A DNA stretch of 64,000 bases from Prorocentrum cordatum (lineage: Eukaryota > Sar > Dinophyceae > Prorocentrales > Prorocentraceae), in contig CAUYUJ010020692.1 of NCBI GenBank assembly GCA_963575745.1, positions 46,173-110,172 of the forward strand, written 5' to 3'. The position numbers were made by a program, and so were the translations under genes. Below are positions 1 to 10,640 of this stretch, in pieces; the first letter of the stretch is position 1; each line of letters begins with the position of its first letter. Below the pieces are notes generated by a model. The model was given only the letters and a program-made list of their open reading frames with translations, was not told where the DNA came from and did not search any database.

Positions 1-1478
1 CCATAGGGAGCCCCACCGAAGGTCCCAGTGAGGGTGGGCGCATGCGGTTCCCACACCCAGGGCAGCGTTTCGTGGCCCCATGGGGAGCTCCACCGAAGGT
101 CCCAGTGGGGGTGGGCGTATGCGGTTCCCCCACCCAGGGCAGCGTTTCTTGACACCGAAGGCCCCAGTGGGGGTCGGCGCATGCGGTTCCCCCACCCAGG
201 GCGGCGTTTCGTGGTCCCATAGGGAGCTCTACCGAAGGCCCCAGTGGGGGGTGGGCGCATGCGGTTCCCACACCCAGGGCAGCGTTTCGTGGCCCCTTAG
301 GGAGCTCCACCGAAGGTCTCAGTGGCTGCTCTCGCATGCGGTTCCCCCGCCCAGGGCACTTTCCGTGGCCCCATAGGGAGCTCTACCGAAGGCCCCAGTG
401 GGGGTGTTCGCATGCGGTTCCCCCGCCCATGGCAACGTCTCGTGGCCCTATAGGGAGCTCCATCCCATTGGGGCTGCTCTCGCATGGGGTTGCCCCTCCC
501 AGGGCAGCGCTTCGTGGCCCCATAGGGAGCTCCACCGAAGGCCCCAGTGGCTGCTCTCGCATGCGGTTCCCCCGCCCAGGGCAGCATTTCGTGGCCCATG
601 GGGAGCTCTACCGAAGGCCCCAGTGGGGGTGTTCGCATGCGGTTCCCCCACCCAGGGCAACGTCTCGTGGCCATATAGGGAGCTCCATCCAAGGCCCCAT
701 TGGGGCTGCTCTCGCATGGGGTTGCCCCTCCCAGGGCAGCGCTTCGTGGCCCCATAGGGAGCTCCACCGAAGGCCCCAGTGGCTGCTCTCGCATGCGGTT
801 CCCCCGCCCAGGGCAGCATTTCGTGGCCCATGGGGAGCTCTACCGAAGGCCCCAGTGGGGGTGTTCGCATGCGGTTCCCCCACCCAGGGCAACGCTTCGT
901 GGCCCCATAGGGAGTTCCACCGAAGGCCCCAGTGGCGCAGTTCGCACGCGGTTCCCCCACCCAGGGCATCGCTTCGTGGCCCCATAGGGAGCTCCACCGA
1001 AGGCCCCAGTGGCTGCTCTCGCATGCGGTTCCCACACCCAGGGCAGCGTTTCGTGGCCCCACAGGGAGCTCCACCGAAGGCCCCAGTGGCGCAGTTCGCA
1101 TGCGGTTACCGTGCCCAGGGCAGCGTTTCGTGGCCCCATAGTGAGTTCCACCGAAGGCCCCAGTGGCGCAGTTCGCATGCGGTTCCCCCACCCAGGGCAG
1201 CGCTTCGCGGCCCCAATGGGGAACTCCACCGAAGGCCCCAGTGGCGCAGTTCTAATGCGGTCCCCCCACCCAGGGCAGCGTTTCGTGGCCCTTTAGGGAG
1301 CTCCACCGAAGGCCCCAGTGGCTGCTCTCGCATGCGGTTCCCCCGCCGAGGGCAGCGTTTCGTGGCCCCATAGGGAGCTCCACCGAAGGCTCGCCCCAGT
1401 GGCGCAGTTCGCATGCGTCCCCCCCACCCAAGGCAGCGCTTCGTGGCCCCATAGGGAACCCCACCGAAAGCGGCACCC
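1..1478. repeat. 77-bp satellite (family A), first block
   Basis: About 19 head-to-tail units of roughly 77 bp fill this stretch and run off the left edge of the window. A unit reads CGTGGCCCCATAGGGAGCTC, then CACCGAAGGCCCCAGTGG, a variable step, then GCATGCGGTTCCCCCACCCA. The variable step has at least three versions (GCTGCTCTC, GGGTGTTC, GCGCAGTTC) that alternate irregularly. Because 77 is not a multiple of 3, all open frames through it change repeat register and are taken as non-coding. The same family reappears at 56275-57200 and as one inverted unit near 27430-27539. Confidence 0.95.
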
Positions 1479-1777
1479 ACAACGCGTTACGAACAATTGC
1501 TTATGGTTGGGTCCTTCGCCGGGATAATTTTTGTCACCGTTCACATTGGACGGCGGTCGCTTGGGGAATTGGAATTATTATATCGACTTTGTTTGGGGCG
1601 GGCGAAGCGAAATCAGCGTTGTTAAAATCGGGGTACATCGCGCTTGCGGCTATCGTAGGTAACATCGCTATTTTCAGCATTGGCACCGCACCCCTTTATA
1701 CTACACACGTTTCCGACCTCCAAATTTTCAGGGCTGGACCTAAACGCTGTTTTGCTGGATTTCGGCTATGTTTTGTT
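1479..1777. other. Unique spacer between satellites A and B
   Basis: No gene is seen. The stretch is less GC-rich than its neighbours. At 1505-1530 it carries a motif (GGTTGGGTCC, a few bases, then GGATAATTT) that recurs right after the second family-A block at 57234-57258 and, in a related form, at the ends of both family-B blocks. Confidence 0.6.
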
Positions 1778-1884
1778 CCCAACCCTCCTTGGTTGGGTAT
1801 TCTTTTTGAATAGAGCAGTGTGGTCTCCACTCCTTCCTTCCTCCTCCTCCCTCCCTCCCTGCCTCTTCCTGTCTTGCCTGCGGG

Positions 1885-2660
1885 GGGGTGCGATCTGTGA
1901 AACTGTCGCCATTTTCGAGGCCTGCTGGGGGGCCCAGCAAAGTGAGGGCGACGCGCAGATTCAAACTAGACCTCGCCATCCCTGGGGGGTTGCGATCTGT
2001 GAAACTGCCGCCATTTTCGGGGCCTGCTGGGGGGGCCAGCACAGTGAGGGCGACGCGCAGATTCAAATTAGACCTCGCCATCCCTGGGGGGGCTGCGATC
2101 TGTGAAACTGCCGCCATTTTCGAGGCCTGCTGGGGGGCTCAGCACAGTGAGGGCGACGCGCAGATTAAAATTAGACCTCGCCATTCCTGGGCGGCTGCGA
2201 TCTGTGAAACTGTCGCCATTTTTGAGGCCTGCTGGGGGGCCCAGCACAGTGAGGGCGACGCGCAGATTCAAATTAGACCTCGCCATCCCTGGGGGGCTGC
2301 GATCTGTGAAACTGTCGCCATTTTCGAAGCCTGCTGGGGGGCCCAGCACAGTGAGGGCCACGCGCGGGATTCAAACTAGACCTCGCCATCCCTGGCAGCA
2401 CAGTGACGCCACGCGCGGACCCAAATTAGACCTCGCCATCCCTGGGGGGCTGCGATCTGTGAAAGCGTCGTCACTTTCGAGGCCTGCTGGGGGCCCAGCA
2501 CAGTGACGCCACGCGCGGACCCAAATTAGACCTCGCCATCCCTGGGGGGATTCGATATGTGAAAGTGTCGCCACTTTCAAGGCCTGCTGGGGGGCCCAGC
2601 ACAGTGACGCCACGCGCGGACCCAAATTAGACCTCGCCATCCCTGGGGGGCTGCGATCTG
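1885..2660. repeat. 102-bp satellite (family B), array 1
   Basis: Roughly eight tandem units of about 102 bp. Each holds CTGCGATCTGTGAAACTGTC, then CGAGGCCTGCTGGGGGGCCC, AGCACAGTGA, and AGACCTCGCCATCCCTGGGG. The last units are shortened or diverged near 2390-2660, where AGTGAGGG becomes AGTGACGCC. No gene is called; the open frames on both strands are repeat by-products. Confidence 0.93.
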
Positions 2661-2988
2661 AGATCCCCGCTTTCGAAGTGGCTAGGGTTGCTCAAGGATT
2701 GTAACTAATTAGCTCTATCTAGTGCTTGTCCTGTAGCCAGTGTCCTGCGAGTCTCCCGAATTCCGTCTGCAGACATAGGTAACCCTCGCTCCGTCATTGC
2801 CCCCCTTATCTCCTTATAAGTGTCCTAAACTATTTGCGCCCCGCGTTTGCGCAGGGGTTGGGCACGTCGCCAGGGTAAGTTTTCCCAACCCTCCTTGGTT
2901 GGGTATTCGTTTTGAATAGAGCAGTGTGGTCTCCACTCCTTCCTCCTCCTCCTCCCTCCCTGCCTCTTCCTGTCTTGCCTGCGGGGGG

Positions 2989-4337
2989 CTGCGATCTGTG
3001 AAACTGTCGCCACTTTCGAGGCCTGCTGGGGGGCCCAGCACAGTGAGGGCCACGCGCAGATTCAAATTAGACCTCGCCATCCCTGGGGGGCTGCGATCTG
3101 TGAAACTGTCGCCATTTCGAGGCCTGCTGGGGGGCCCAGCACAGTGAGGGCGACGCGCAGATTCAAATTAGACCTCGCCATCCCTGGGGGGCTGCGATCT
3201 GTGAAACTGTCGCCACTTTCGAGGCCTGCTGGGGGGCCAGCACAGTGAGGGCCACGCGCGGATTCAAATTAGACCTCGCCATCCCTGGGGGGCTGCGATC
3301 TGCGAAACTGTCGCCATTTTCGAGGCCTGCTGGGGGGCCCAGCACAGTGAGGGCCACGCGCGATTCAAATTAGACCTCGCCATCCCTGGGGGGCTGCGAT
3401 CTGTGAAACTGTCGCCATTTTCGAGGCCTGCTGGGGGGCCCAGCACAGTGAGGGCGCCGCGGATTCAAATTAGACATCGCCATCCCTGGGGGGCTGCGAT
3501 CTGTGAAACTGTCGCCATTTTCGAGGCCTGCTGGGGGGCCCAGCACAGTGAGGGCCACGGGCAGATTCAAATTAGACCTCGCCATCCCTGGGGGGCTGCG
3601 ATCTGTGAAACTGTCGCCATTTTCGAGGCCTGCTGGGGGGCCCAGCACAGTGAGGGCCACGGGCAGATTCAAATGAGACCTCGCCATCCCTGGGGGGGTG
3701 CGATCTGTGAAACTGTCGCCATTTCGAGGCCTGCTGGGGGGCCCAGCACAGTGACGCCACGCGCAGATTAAAATTAGACCTCGCCATCCCTGGGGGGTGC
3801 GATCTGTGAAACGGTCGCCATTTCGAGGCCTGCTGGGGGGCCCAGCACAGTGAGGGCCACGGGCAGATTCAAATGAGACCTCGCCATCCCTGCGGGGGTG
3901 CGATCTGTGAAACTGTCGATTTTCGAGGCCTGCTGGGGGGCCCAGCACAGTGACGCCACGGGCGGATTCAAAATTAGACCTCGCCATCCCTGGGGGGCTG
4001 CGATCTGTGAAACGGTCGCCACTTTCGAGGCCTGCTGGGGGGCCCAGCACAGTGACGCCACGGGCGGATTCAAATAGACCTCGCCATCCCTGGGGGGCTG
4101 CGATCTGTGAAACTGCGCCACTTTCGAGGCCTGCTGGGGGGCCCAGCACAGTGACGCCACGGACAGATTCAAATGAGACCTCGCCATCCCTGGAGGCTGC
4201 GATCTGTGAAACTGTCGCCACTTTCGAGGCCTGCTGGGGGGCCCAGCACAGTGACGCCACGCGCGGACCCAAATTAGACCTCGCCATCCCTGCGGGGCTG
4301 CGATCTGTGAAACTGTCGCCACTTTCGAGGCCTGCTG
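2989..4337. repeat. 102-bp satellite (family B), array 2
   Basis: About 13 tandem units of the same 102-bp satellite as the preceding array. Small indels are frequent (for example a missing T in the TTTTCGAGG step), so frames shift between units. The distal half uses the AGTGACGCCACG variant. Confidence 0.93.
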
Positions 4338-4794
4338 TGATCCCCGTTTTCGAAGTGGCTAGGAGTGCTCAGGAATTGTAACTCATCAGCTTTGTCAAGC
4401 CCTTTTCCTGTAGCCCGTGTCCTGCGAGTCTCCCGAATTCCGTCTGCAGACATATGTAACCCTCGCTCCGTCATCGCCCCCTTATAAAGTATCCTAAACT
4501 ATTTGCGCCCCGCTTTTGCGCAGGGGTTGGGTACGTCGCCAGGGTAATTGTTGTGGGAGGGCGGTGCAGAGCAAAACGAGCAGCAAACAACGCGAAAACC
4601 AACGTTTGGGTCCAGCCCTGCTGTTTTATACTCGGACTGTGCCAGCGTTGTTTCGGATTGTTCCCGCGGTGCCGCTGACCGTGCTTCTGAGAAGCGGGCC
4701 TGTGCGGGCCAAGTCTGCCGCTGTTTCTTGGGAGCCTCGGGACATACCAGGCTTGTCGTCGAGGCCGCAGCTCACAAGAAGCTCGACGAGGTCG

Positions 4795-4952
4795 GGATCG
4801 AAGGATTGCAAAAAACCGAAGGATTGCAAAAAACCTTGGTCGAAGGATTGCAAAAAACCCAGGGTTTTTTGCAATCCTTGGTTTTTTGCAATCCGAAGGA
4901 TTGCAATCCTAGGTTTTTTGCAGTCCTTGGTTTTTTTGCAATCCTTCGACCA
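4795..4952. repeat. Complex palindrome of GGATTGCAAAAAACC units
   Basis: Three direct copies of GAAGGATTGCAAAAAACC are followed by several copies of the reverse complement GGTTTTTTGCAATCC. The outer arms begin with TCGAAGGATTGC and end with GCAATCCTTCGACC. The whole could fold into a long hairpin or cruciform. No coding potential is claimed. Confidence 0.85.
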
Positions 4953-5121
4953 AAAATGCTTTTGCAGGCAAGGCAAAGTTTGCGGCAGCTCTCGCGGCGA
5001 CGCCGGAGGCCAGGGTGCACCCCCAGCCTGAGCCCAGCGTGCAGGGCCGCATCGGCTTACGGATCAGCACCAGCAAGCGTGTGCTGAAGGGTGGCCTCGG
5101 AGCTCCTCCCGCTTTTCGGGC

Positions 5122-5275
5122 GAAGAGAACTATGCACATGCACCGATCCTGGCAAGGCCCATCCTTGACCCAGGATCGGTGCATATGCCTTCCTGGCCAA
5201 GGTAGGAGGGCGTATGCACCGATCTTGGGCTCAGGATGGGCCTGGCCAGAATCGGTGCATGTGCATAGTTTTCTT
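5122..5275. repeat. Nested palindrome around GCACCGATCCTGG
   Basis: The outer arms read AACTATGCACATGCACCGAT on the left and ATCGGTGCATGTGCATAGTT on the right. Each arm contains a further inverted pair, such as CACCGATCCTGG with CCAGGATCGGTG. The arms are about 65-70 nt long around a short centre near 5190-5210. It resembles a MITE-like foldback, but I see no flanking duplication. Confidence 0.85.
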
Positions 5276-5537
5276 TCCTCTAGCTTTGGCCCCAGCGTGG
5301 CCTCTCACAGGTCGAACGTGCCGAGCTCCCCGCCGAAGGCCAGGTCTCTGTCGGAGGCTCACGACGGGGCCTGGGTGGGGTCTCGGTGGCAATGCTCTCC
5401 TGTTCGCGAGGGAAGCGGGGCGAACGTCGTCCCCCCCCGGGCCGCTGCTCCAAGCCCCCTCTAGAGGCCGAGTTGCTCGCTCGAGCGGAACACCGCTGTG
5501 CGATGCGCCGCGGCTCCCGCCGGTCCACGAGCCAGGC

Positions 5538-5698
5538 TGTCGTCGTCGTCGTCGTCGTTCTTGTCGTCATCGTCATCAGTCGTCGTCGTCATCCGTCGTC
5601 GTCGCCGTCGTGTTCGTATTCGGCGTCGTGTTCGTATTCAGCGTCGTCGTCGTCGTCGTCGTCGTCGGTCGTCGTCTTTCGTCGTCGTCGCGTCGGTG
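5538..5698. repeat. (GTC)n microsatellite
   Basis: Imperfect GTC triplets are interrupted by GTTCTTGTC and GTATTC steps. It reads as poly-Ser, poly-Val or poly-Arg on one strand and poly-Asp or poly-Thr on the other, so open frames here are not evidence of a gene. Confidence 0.9.
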
Positions 5699-7029
5699 GC
5701 GCTTGCTGCGGCACGGTGCATGGGGGGTCTGTCATCGTCGTCGCGTCGGTGGGGTCCTTCAGCCAGGCCGCGGCACGGTCCAGCGGCTGGTGTTCAAAGA
5801 AGAAGGGGAACACATCGTGGAATCGTGAGATTCGAGTACGCCGAAACTCGGGTTGAGACCGCCCTGTGTTTCGACGGCCCAGTTCTCGTGGGATGTCTGC
5901 AGCGGGAGCTCGCGTCACACTTCGGAGGGGGTCTCGTCATTTTCTTGACGGCCCCTTCAGGTCAACCCGAGTTCCTCGAACCCGAGTCTTACGTCCCCCG
6001 GGAATCATTGCACAGGCATCCATTGCCGGAGGCCCGCGCGGACATCTCAGATCAGCGCCAGCGCGCCGCCTTTGGCGAGTGCCGCGCCCCAGGCGAGGAG
6101 GGCCGCCAAATGTCTACGTAGACTGCGGTAGCCATTGTCTGCTATCAGAACCCTCTCCCGCCACAGGCTCCCCAAGTGTCCACGTAAACGGCACCAGCAT
6201 TCCGCTGCAGCCCTGTGCACTATGAGGGCGTGCGCGCAAGGGTCCTGCGAGCACATCGTGGTTTTCCCTCCGTCTGTTGTTTCCTTCAGTGCCACGATGA
6301 CGCCGTATCTGCCGAGCTAGCGGGGGGCCCTGCAAAGGCACGTAACCCACTCAGTTTGCGCTCGCCTGTCCCTTGCTTGCGCGGGGACGCTGCCCGACGA
6401 GACCTCAACACTTTCATGCACAGGGCGGCTTTCAGCTGAGTCTTCAGGCTTGACGTACTCATGTACCGCCATACCGCCTCGAGCCTTGGACACAGAGCCG
6501 GCCCCTGGAAGGTGATCCATCCAGGAGTGGCCTCTAGCTTCCGAAGTTCGCCCGGCACCAACATGGAGACCCCCACCTTGACGTCCAGCGCGCCCTTTGG
6601 AGCCGTTAGGACAGGTCGACCAAATGCCGCCCCACTCCAGCCGAGTGCTGTCTGAGCATGTGTCGCTGCCATCTCTCAAGGGCGGCACGCTTCACATATT
6701 ACCTCTTTGGGCTGCTGAGCTCCGAGAACTCAACGCGGATCTTGATGACATTTCGTTGCTCCTTCACTGCGGCCTTGCCGCAGCACGTTCCTGGCGGCTG
6801 TCGTCGTCGTCGTGCTCGTCGGCACTCGGTCGTCGGCCGTCTGTCGTCAGTCGTCGGTCATCTTCAGTCGCTTGTCGTTGGTCTCCTCCTTCTCTCGCCG
6901 TGAAGGCAGCAAGACAGAAGGTTGCTCTGCAATTGTCAAGACCCGGGGACCTTCACCGGGCCCACGGGACCGTCCAAAAACGCGTCGGGATGAAAATTCG
7001 GCCCCCGTCATCGAATGGCCTTCGGTCCA
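5699..7029. other. Mostly unique sequence without an assignable gene
   Basis: The minus strand of 6286-6672 stays open for about 128 codons with mixed, non-repetitive composition, and it could be an exon or a retroelement relic. I do not recognise it. A short GTC-rich piece lies at 6795-6830. The phrase CGAACCCGAGTCTTACG at 5977-5994 also occurs near 62118-62136. Confidence 0.4.
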
Positions 7030-7855
7030 TGCCGCCACCGTACCTGGGTTGTGGGTCAGAGTCTTCAGAGATCCTTCTTGGGATCTCTTCGGGGCGTTCT
7101 CGGGTCTCGGGGGACTCCGGCGGGCAGTTCTGGAGCTCATCGGGAGCCTCGAGGGGGCCTATTGGTAGCCTCTTGGAGGCCTCTTGGGGGCCTCCTGGGG
7201 GGCTTCCTGGGGGCCTCTTGGGGGCCTCTTGGGGGCCTCGTGGGGGCCTCGTGGGAGCCTCTTGGGAGTCGTGTGGTGCCTTTGGGGGGCCTCCGGGGGC
7301 CGAGGGCTCGACGTTGTCCGTCCTGGCCCCCCGTCCGGGTGGGACCCCTCTCGGAGTCGTCTTGGGCCCCTCGTGGGCCGTCTTGGAGATGTCTTGGGCC
7401 GCCTTGGGGCCCTCTTGGGCCGTTCTAGGGCCCTCGTGGAGGCCTCTTGGGAGGCTCTTTGAGGCCGGCGAGGCGGGAACACCAAAATCATTCAACCACA
7501 TAGTCACTGATTTTTGCTTCCTGGGGCCCTCTTGGGAGCGCTCTCTGAAGCCTCTTGGGGCGTCTTCGAAGCCTCTGGGGCCGTCTGGAGGCCATCGTTG
7601 GCGTCTTGGAGCGATCTTTCGGCGATTCTGTACCTCCTGGCCTCCCGAGGCTTTCTGGGCCCGTTTTGCAGCCTTCCTGAGCGAGGGGACCGTCTCGGAG
7701 GCCCACGCGGCACACCCCAAAAAGCGCCCGGGACCGCCCAGGAAATTGTGGGCCTGGGCCCTTGCGAGCCTCACAATCCCTCCACCTCTTAGGGCTGCAT
7801 CAGCCTTGGGGCCCTGGGGCACTCCACTTCGTGCCAGAGGCACGGCGGCGGATGC
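7030..7855 (+). mobile_element. TIR element with internal CTTGGGGGCC repeats, copy 1
   Basis: The left end reads GCCGCCACCGTACCTGGGTT. The right end, GTGCCAGAGGCACGGCGGCG followed by GAT, reads in reverse complement as ATCCGCCGCCGTGCC, giving short terminal inverted repeats. The interior is a degenerate 10-12-bp repeat (CCTCTTGGGGG and variants). Copy 2 at 59571-60350 shares both ends and the interior style. No transposase is present, so this looks like a non-autonomous element. Long open frames through it are repeat by-products. Confidence 0.65.
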
Positions 7856-8236
7856 AATTGGGCCGTGTTTGGGCCATCTTGGGCCCTTTTGGGGCCCTTT
7901 TGGGCTTCTTGGGGGCCGCTTGGGCCCGTCTTGAGGCGAGCTTGGCAGTATGGGCCGTCTTGCAGAATGTTCAGACCAAATGGTCGGATAGAGTAAAGGT
8001 TTTCCTTCGGGATTGGGGCTGGTTTTGCCTCTTCGGGACGTCTTGGAGATCTCCTCGGGGCCCTCCTCTTGCGCAATGTGGTGGCCATCTCGGGCTGTCT
8101 TGGAATCCTCTTAGTCTTGGGCTGTCACCAGGCCGCCCTTGACCGTCTTGGACGCGTCTCGGGAGCCTCTTGGGCCGTCGGGGCGCTGCGATTTCGGCCA
8201 CCCAAGCCGCCCGGGGCCCCAGCGAAAAGTCCTTCA
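7856..8236. repeat. CTTGGGCCC-type degenerate repeat outside the TIR copy
   Basis: The same short repeat style (CTTGGGCCCTTTTGGGG and similar) continues beyond the right end of the TIR element. It may be the remnant of another, older copy. No gene is seen. Confidence 0.6.
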
Positions 8237-8635
8237 GGTGGGGCCGGCTGGCGTGGGGGATTTTTGGGGGGATTGGTAATGTCTAGATGAGGTAACATTG
8301 CAACAACGCCAGACGTGCTTCGCAGTCTGGGCGTGAGTCCTCAAGCCCTCGCCGGCCCTCCCTGGCCCCTTGCCCACCGTGCCCTCCCCTGGCCCTCCCC
8401 CTCCCTCCCTGGCCCCCCCGGACAGCGCAGGGAAACCAGGATTCCAGAGCACAACCATTGAGCGGGAACCGAACAGGAAGCCTCGAGGGCTTGTTCCTCT
8501 CGGTTGTTCGGGAAGCTGTTCGGCACACAAGTTCGCGGGTTTGCCGCATCGTGGGCCCTCCCTCGCCCCTCCCTCGCCCCTTCCCCGCCCCCTGCCCGAG
8601 CGCGCCCGGAGCGCCGAGCCTCGCGTGGCGGCGTG

Positions 8636-8659
8636 GCGCGACGACGGCGGACGACGACG

Positions 8660-8724
<65 letters not shown>

Positions 8725-8905
8725 ACGACGACGAGGGCGACGGACGACGGACGACGGACGACGGACGACGGATGACGGACGACCGACGACCGACGACCGA
8801 CGCGGACGACGGACGACCGACGACCGACGACCGACGACCGCCGACACCACGACAACGACCACGACGACGACGACGACGACGACGAGGAAGACCGATGACG
8901 ACCGA
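8636..8905. repeat. (GAC)n / (CGACGGA)n microsatellite
   Basis: A run of about 25 perfect GAC triplets is flanked by CGACGGACGACGGA variants, ending near GACGACGAGGAAGACC. It generates poly-Asp, poly-Thr or poly-Arg frames on the plus strand and poly-Ser, poly-Val or poly-Arg on the minus strand. Confidence 0.95.
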
Positions 8906-9445
8906 CGACGCCCCGACCCAGTGGCGTGGCGCCGGCGGACGGGAGCCCCGCCTCGGCGGCGGCGCGCCTGCAGACCAGCGCGGCCTCGCGCAGGACCGTG
9001 GGCGCCGTCCCCTTGTCGTTCGGTATCGCTCGAACGATCGCACTTTTATCCGGCGACGACCGTCGAGGCGCATCGAGAACTCGACAATTCGCGCGAAATC
9101 GGAGAAGAGTCGGCGAGCACCATTGAAAAGATGCACGAAATCGAAGCACGCACGGGAATTGACGTCCCAGAGATGGCGAGCTCGGGCGCGAGCCTCGGAC
9201 GGATCGATCCGGTGGTTCCCTGAGATCCTGGCGTCTTGATTTGCTCGAGCCGCGCGGTTTCGTCAGGTGTTGGGCCCTGGGGCCTTCACAGATCGGTCCG
9301 GCTCGAAACATGGCGCAGAAAGATGGGGTCCACGGTTTTGGCCGAAGTTTGTGGCAAGATCTATTTTTTTTTTTTGCGCCGTCAGATCTCAGGGTTGGTG
9401 CAGCGCCAAGCTCCCCAAGTGCGGTCCGCGCAGATGTGGTCGGCG
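8906..9445. other. Unique GC-rich stretch, no gene assigned
   Basis: Both strands stay open across parts of this interval. The minus frame near 9060-8920 and the plus frame near 9050-9223 have mixed composition. I cannot decide between them and recognise neither. Confidence 0.35.
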
Positions 9446-9489
9446 CATCGCCGCCGCATCGCCGATGCTTCGGCGATGCGGCGGCGATG
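9446..9489. repeat. Perfect 20-bp stem hairpin
   Basis: CATCGCCGCCGCATCGCCGA is followed by TGCT and then its exact reverse complement. The stem is fully paired with a four-base loop. Confidence 0.9.
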
Positions 9490-9543
9490 TGGGGCCCGAC
9501 TGTCTCCACACCGACGTCGCCGATGCGTCTCCAGGCGGCTCCA

Positions 9544-9679
9544 GGCCTCCCAAGAGACAGTTGTTTTGTTACCCCCTGGCGATAAAAACAAGGGCGTCAC
9601 CTGGAAAGGAAGGCCTCCCAAGAGACAGTTGTTTTGTTACCCCCTGGCGATATAGAAAGGGTGTCACCTGGAAAGGCAA
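9544..9679. repeat. Two-copy tandem duplication, 68-bp unit
   Basis: GGCCTCCCAAGAGACAGTTG, continuing to CCCCTGGCGATA, is followed by AAGG and a GTCACCTGGAAAGG step, and then the whole unit repeats. The copies differ mainly at AAAACAAGGGC versus TAGAAAGGGT. Confidence 0.92.
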
Positions 9680-9770
9680 AGGGGGGGGGCGGGGAGGGGC
9701 CCGCCACGTCACGGTTCGCGGAGGGTCCAGGACCTTATTTTGCCAGGGCCCGGCTCCTCGTGCCAAGAGG

Positions 9771-9828
9771 AGGTGGGAGGAGGAGGAGGAGGAGGAGGAG
9801 GAGGAGGAGGAGGAGGAGGAGGAGGAGG
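9771..9828. repeat. (GGA)n microsatellite
   Basis: A pure run of about 18 GGA triplets between AGGAGGTGG and CTCAGAGGAC. Confidence 0.95.
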
Positions 9829-10056
9829 CTCAGAGGACTACACCACCATGGAGGCCCCCCTTGGCGGTGAGCGTGCCTACCCCTCGGCAAAAGGGCTGGG
9901 GGGTGACGGCGGCCGCCGAGGGGGGAAGAGACGATGCACCCCCTTTAACAGGTGGCCCGTCGGTGCGTTTGGCCAAGGTCCTTGGAGGTCTTCGACTCCT
10001 CCCCCCCTCTTCCAGGGCCCTGGAGGCATCCTCTTCTCTTCCCCTCTGGGCCTGGC

Positions 10057-10370
10057 CTCGGAGGAGGAGGAGGAGGAGAAGACGGAGGAGGAGGAGCAAG
10101 GGGAGGAGGAGGAGGGAGGAGGGAGGAGGAGGAGGAGGAGGAGGAGCAAGGAGGAGGAGGAGGAGGAGGAGAAAGAAGAAGAGGGGGACGAGAAGAAGAA
10201 GAAGAGAAGAGGAGGAGGAGGAGGAGGAGGAGCAGGAGGAGGAGGAGGAGGAGGAGAGGAGGAGGAGGAGGGAGGAGGAGGAGGAGGAGGAGGAGAGGAG
10301 AGGAGGAGGAGGGAGGAGGAGGAGGAGGAGGAAGGAGGAGGAGGAGGAAGGAGGAGAAGGAGGAGGATTT
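10057..10370. repeat. Long impure (GGA)n microsatellite
   Basis: GGA triplets run with AGAAGA, GGGAGG and AGCAGG interruptions. It faces an inverted (TCC)n tract at 10505-10640, with 134 bp of non-repetitive DNA between them, so the two could pair as a foldback. The open frames are poly-Glu, poly-Gly or poly-Arg and are not called. Confidence 0.93.
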
Positions 10371-10504
10371 TGATGTGGACATGCCGCTCCTCGGTGCCTT
10401 CGTCCGCCCCAGCGTTGCCGCGGCCCTTGGCTCGGCCCCTCGCTCATCCGCTGGCGCCTGTCCCTGAGGCAGCTGGGCCCAGACGCCGGCCCACGTCCAC
10501 CAAA

Positions 10505-10640
10505 AAATCCTCCTCCTTCGCCTCCTCCTCATCCTCCGCCTCCTCCTCCTGCTCCTCCTCCTTCTCCTCCCTCCTCCTTCCTCCTCCTCCTCCACCTTCC
10601 TCCTCCTCCTCCTCCTCCTTCCTCCTCCTCCTCCTCCTTT
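10505..10640. repeat. (TCC)n microsatellite
   Basis: TCC triplets with TTC and GCC interruptions, inverted relative to the GGA tract to its left. It gives poly-Ser, poly-Pro or poly-Leu frames only. Confidence 0.93.

Larger units (their letters stand above)
1778..4555. repeat. Higher-order tandem duplication containing satellite B
   Basis: Two consecutive copies share the same three parts. The first part is a leader of about 105 bp (1778-1884 and 2884-2988) that starts CCCAACCCTCCTTGGTTGGG and ends in a pyrimidine-rich tract. The second is an array of 102-bp satellite units. The third is a unique tail (2661-2883 and 4338-4555) that starts near GATCCCCG and ends in a GGTTGGG...CGTCGCCAGGGTAA motif. 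Leader and tail match closely between copies, while the arrays differ in unit number. Confidence 0.9.

Noticed and set aside
1-4555. Regularly spaced repeats considered as a CRISPR array
   Set aside because: Units are contiguous satellites without unique spacers, no cas genes are present, and the DNA is eukaryotic.
6597-7934. Plus-strand open frame of 445 codons, Gly/Leu/Trp-rich
   Set aside because: It runs through the CTTGGGGGCC repeat, all registers are similarly open, and it has no domain. The same holds for the minus-strand frame over 6953-7843.
8283-9509. Minus-strand open frame of 408 codons
   Set aside because: Its middle third is the (GAC)n tract read as poly-Ser, poly-Val or poly-Arg, and the flanks show no recognised motif.
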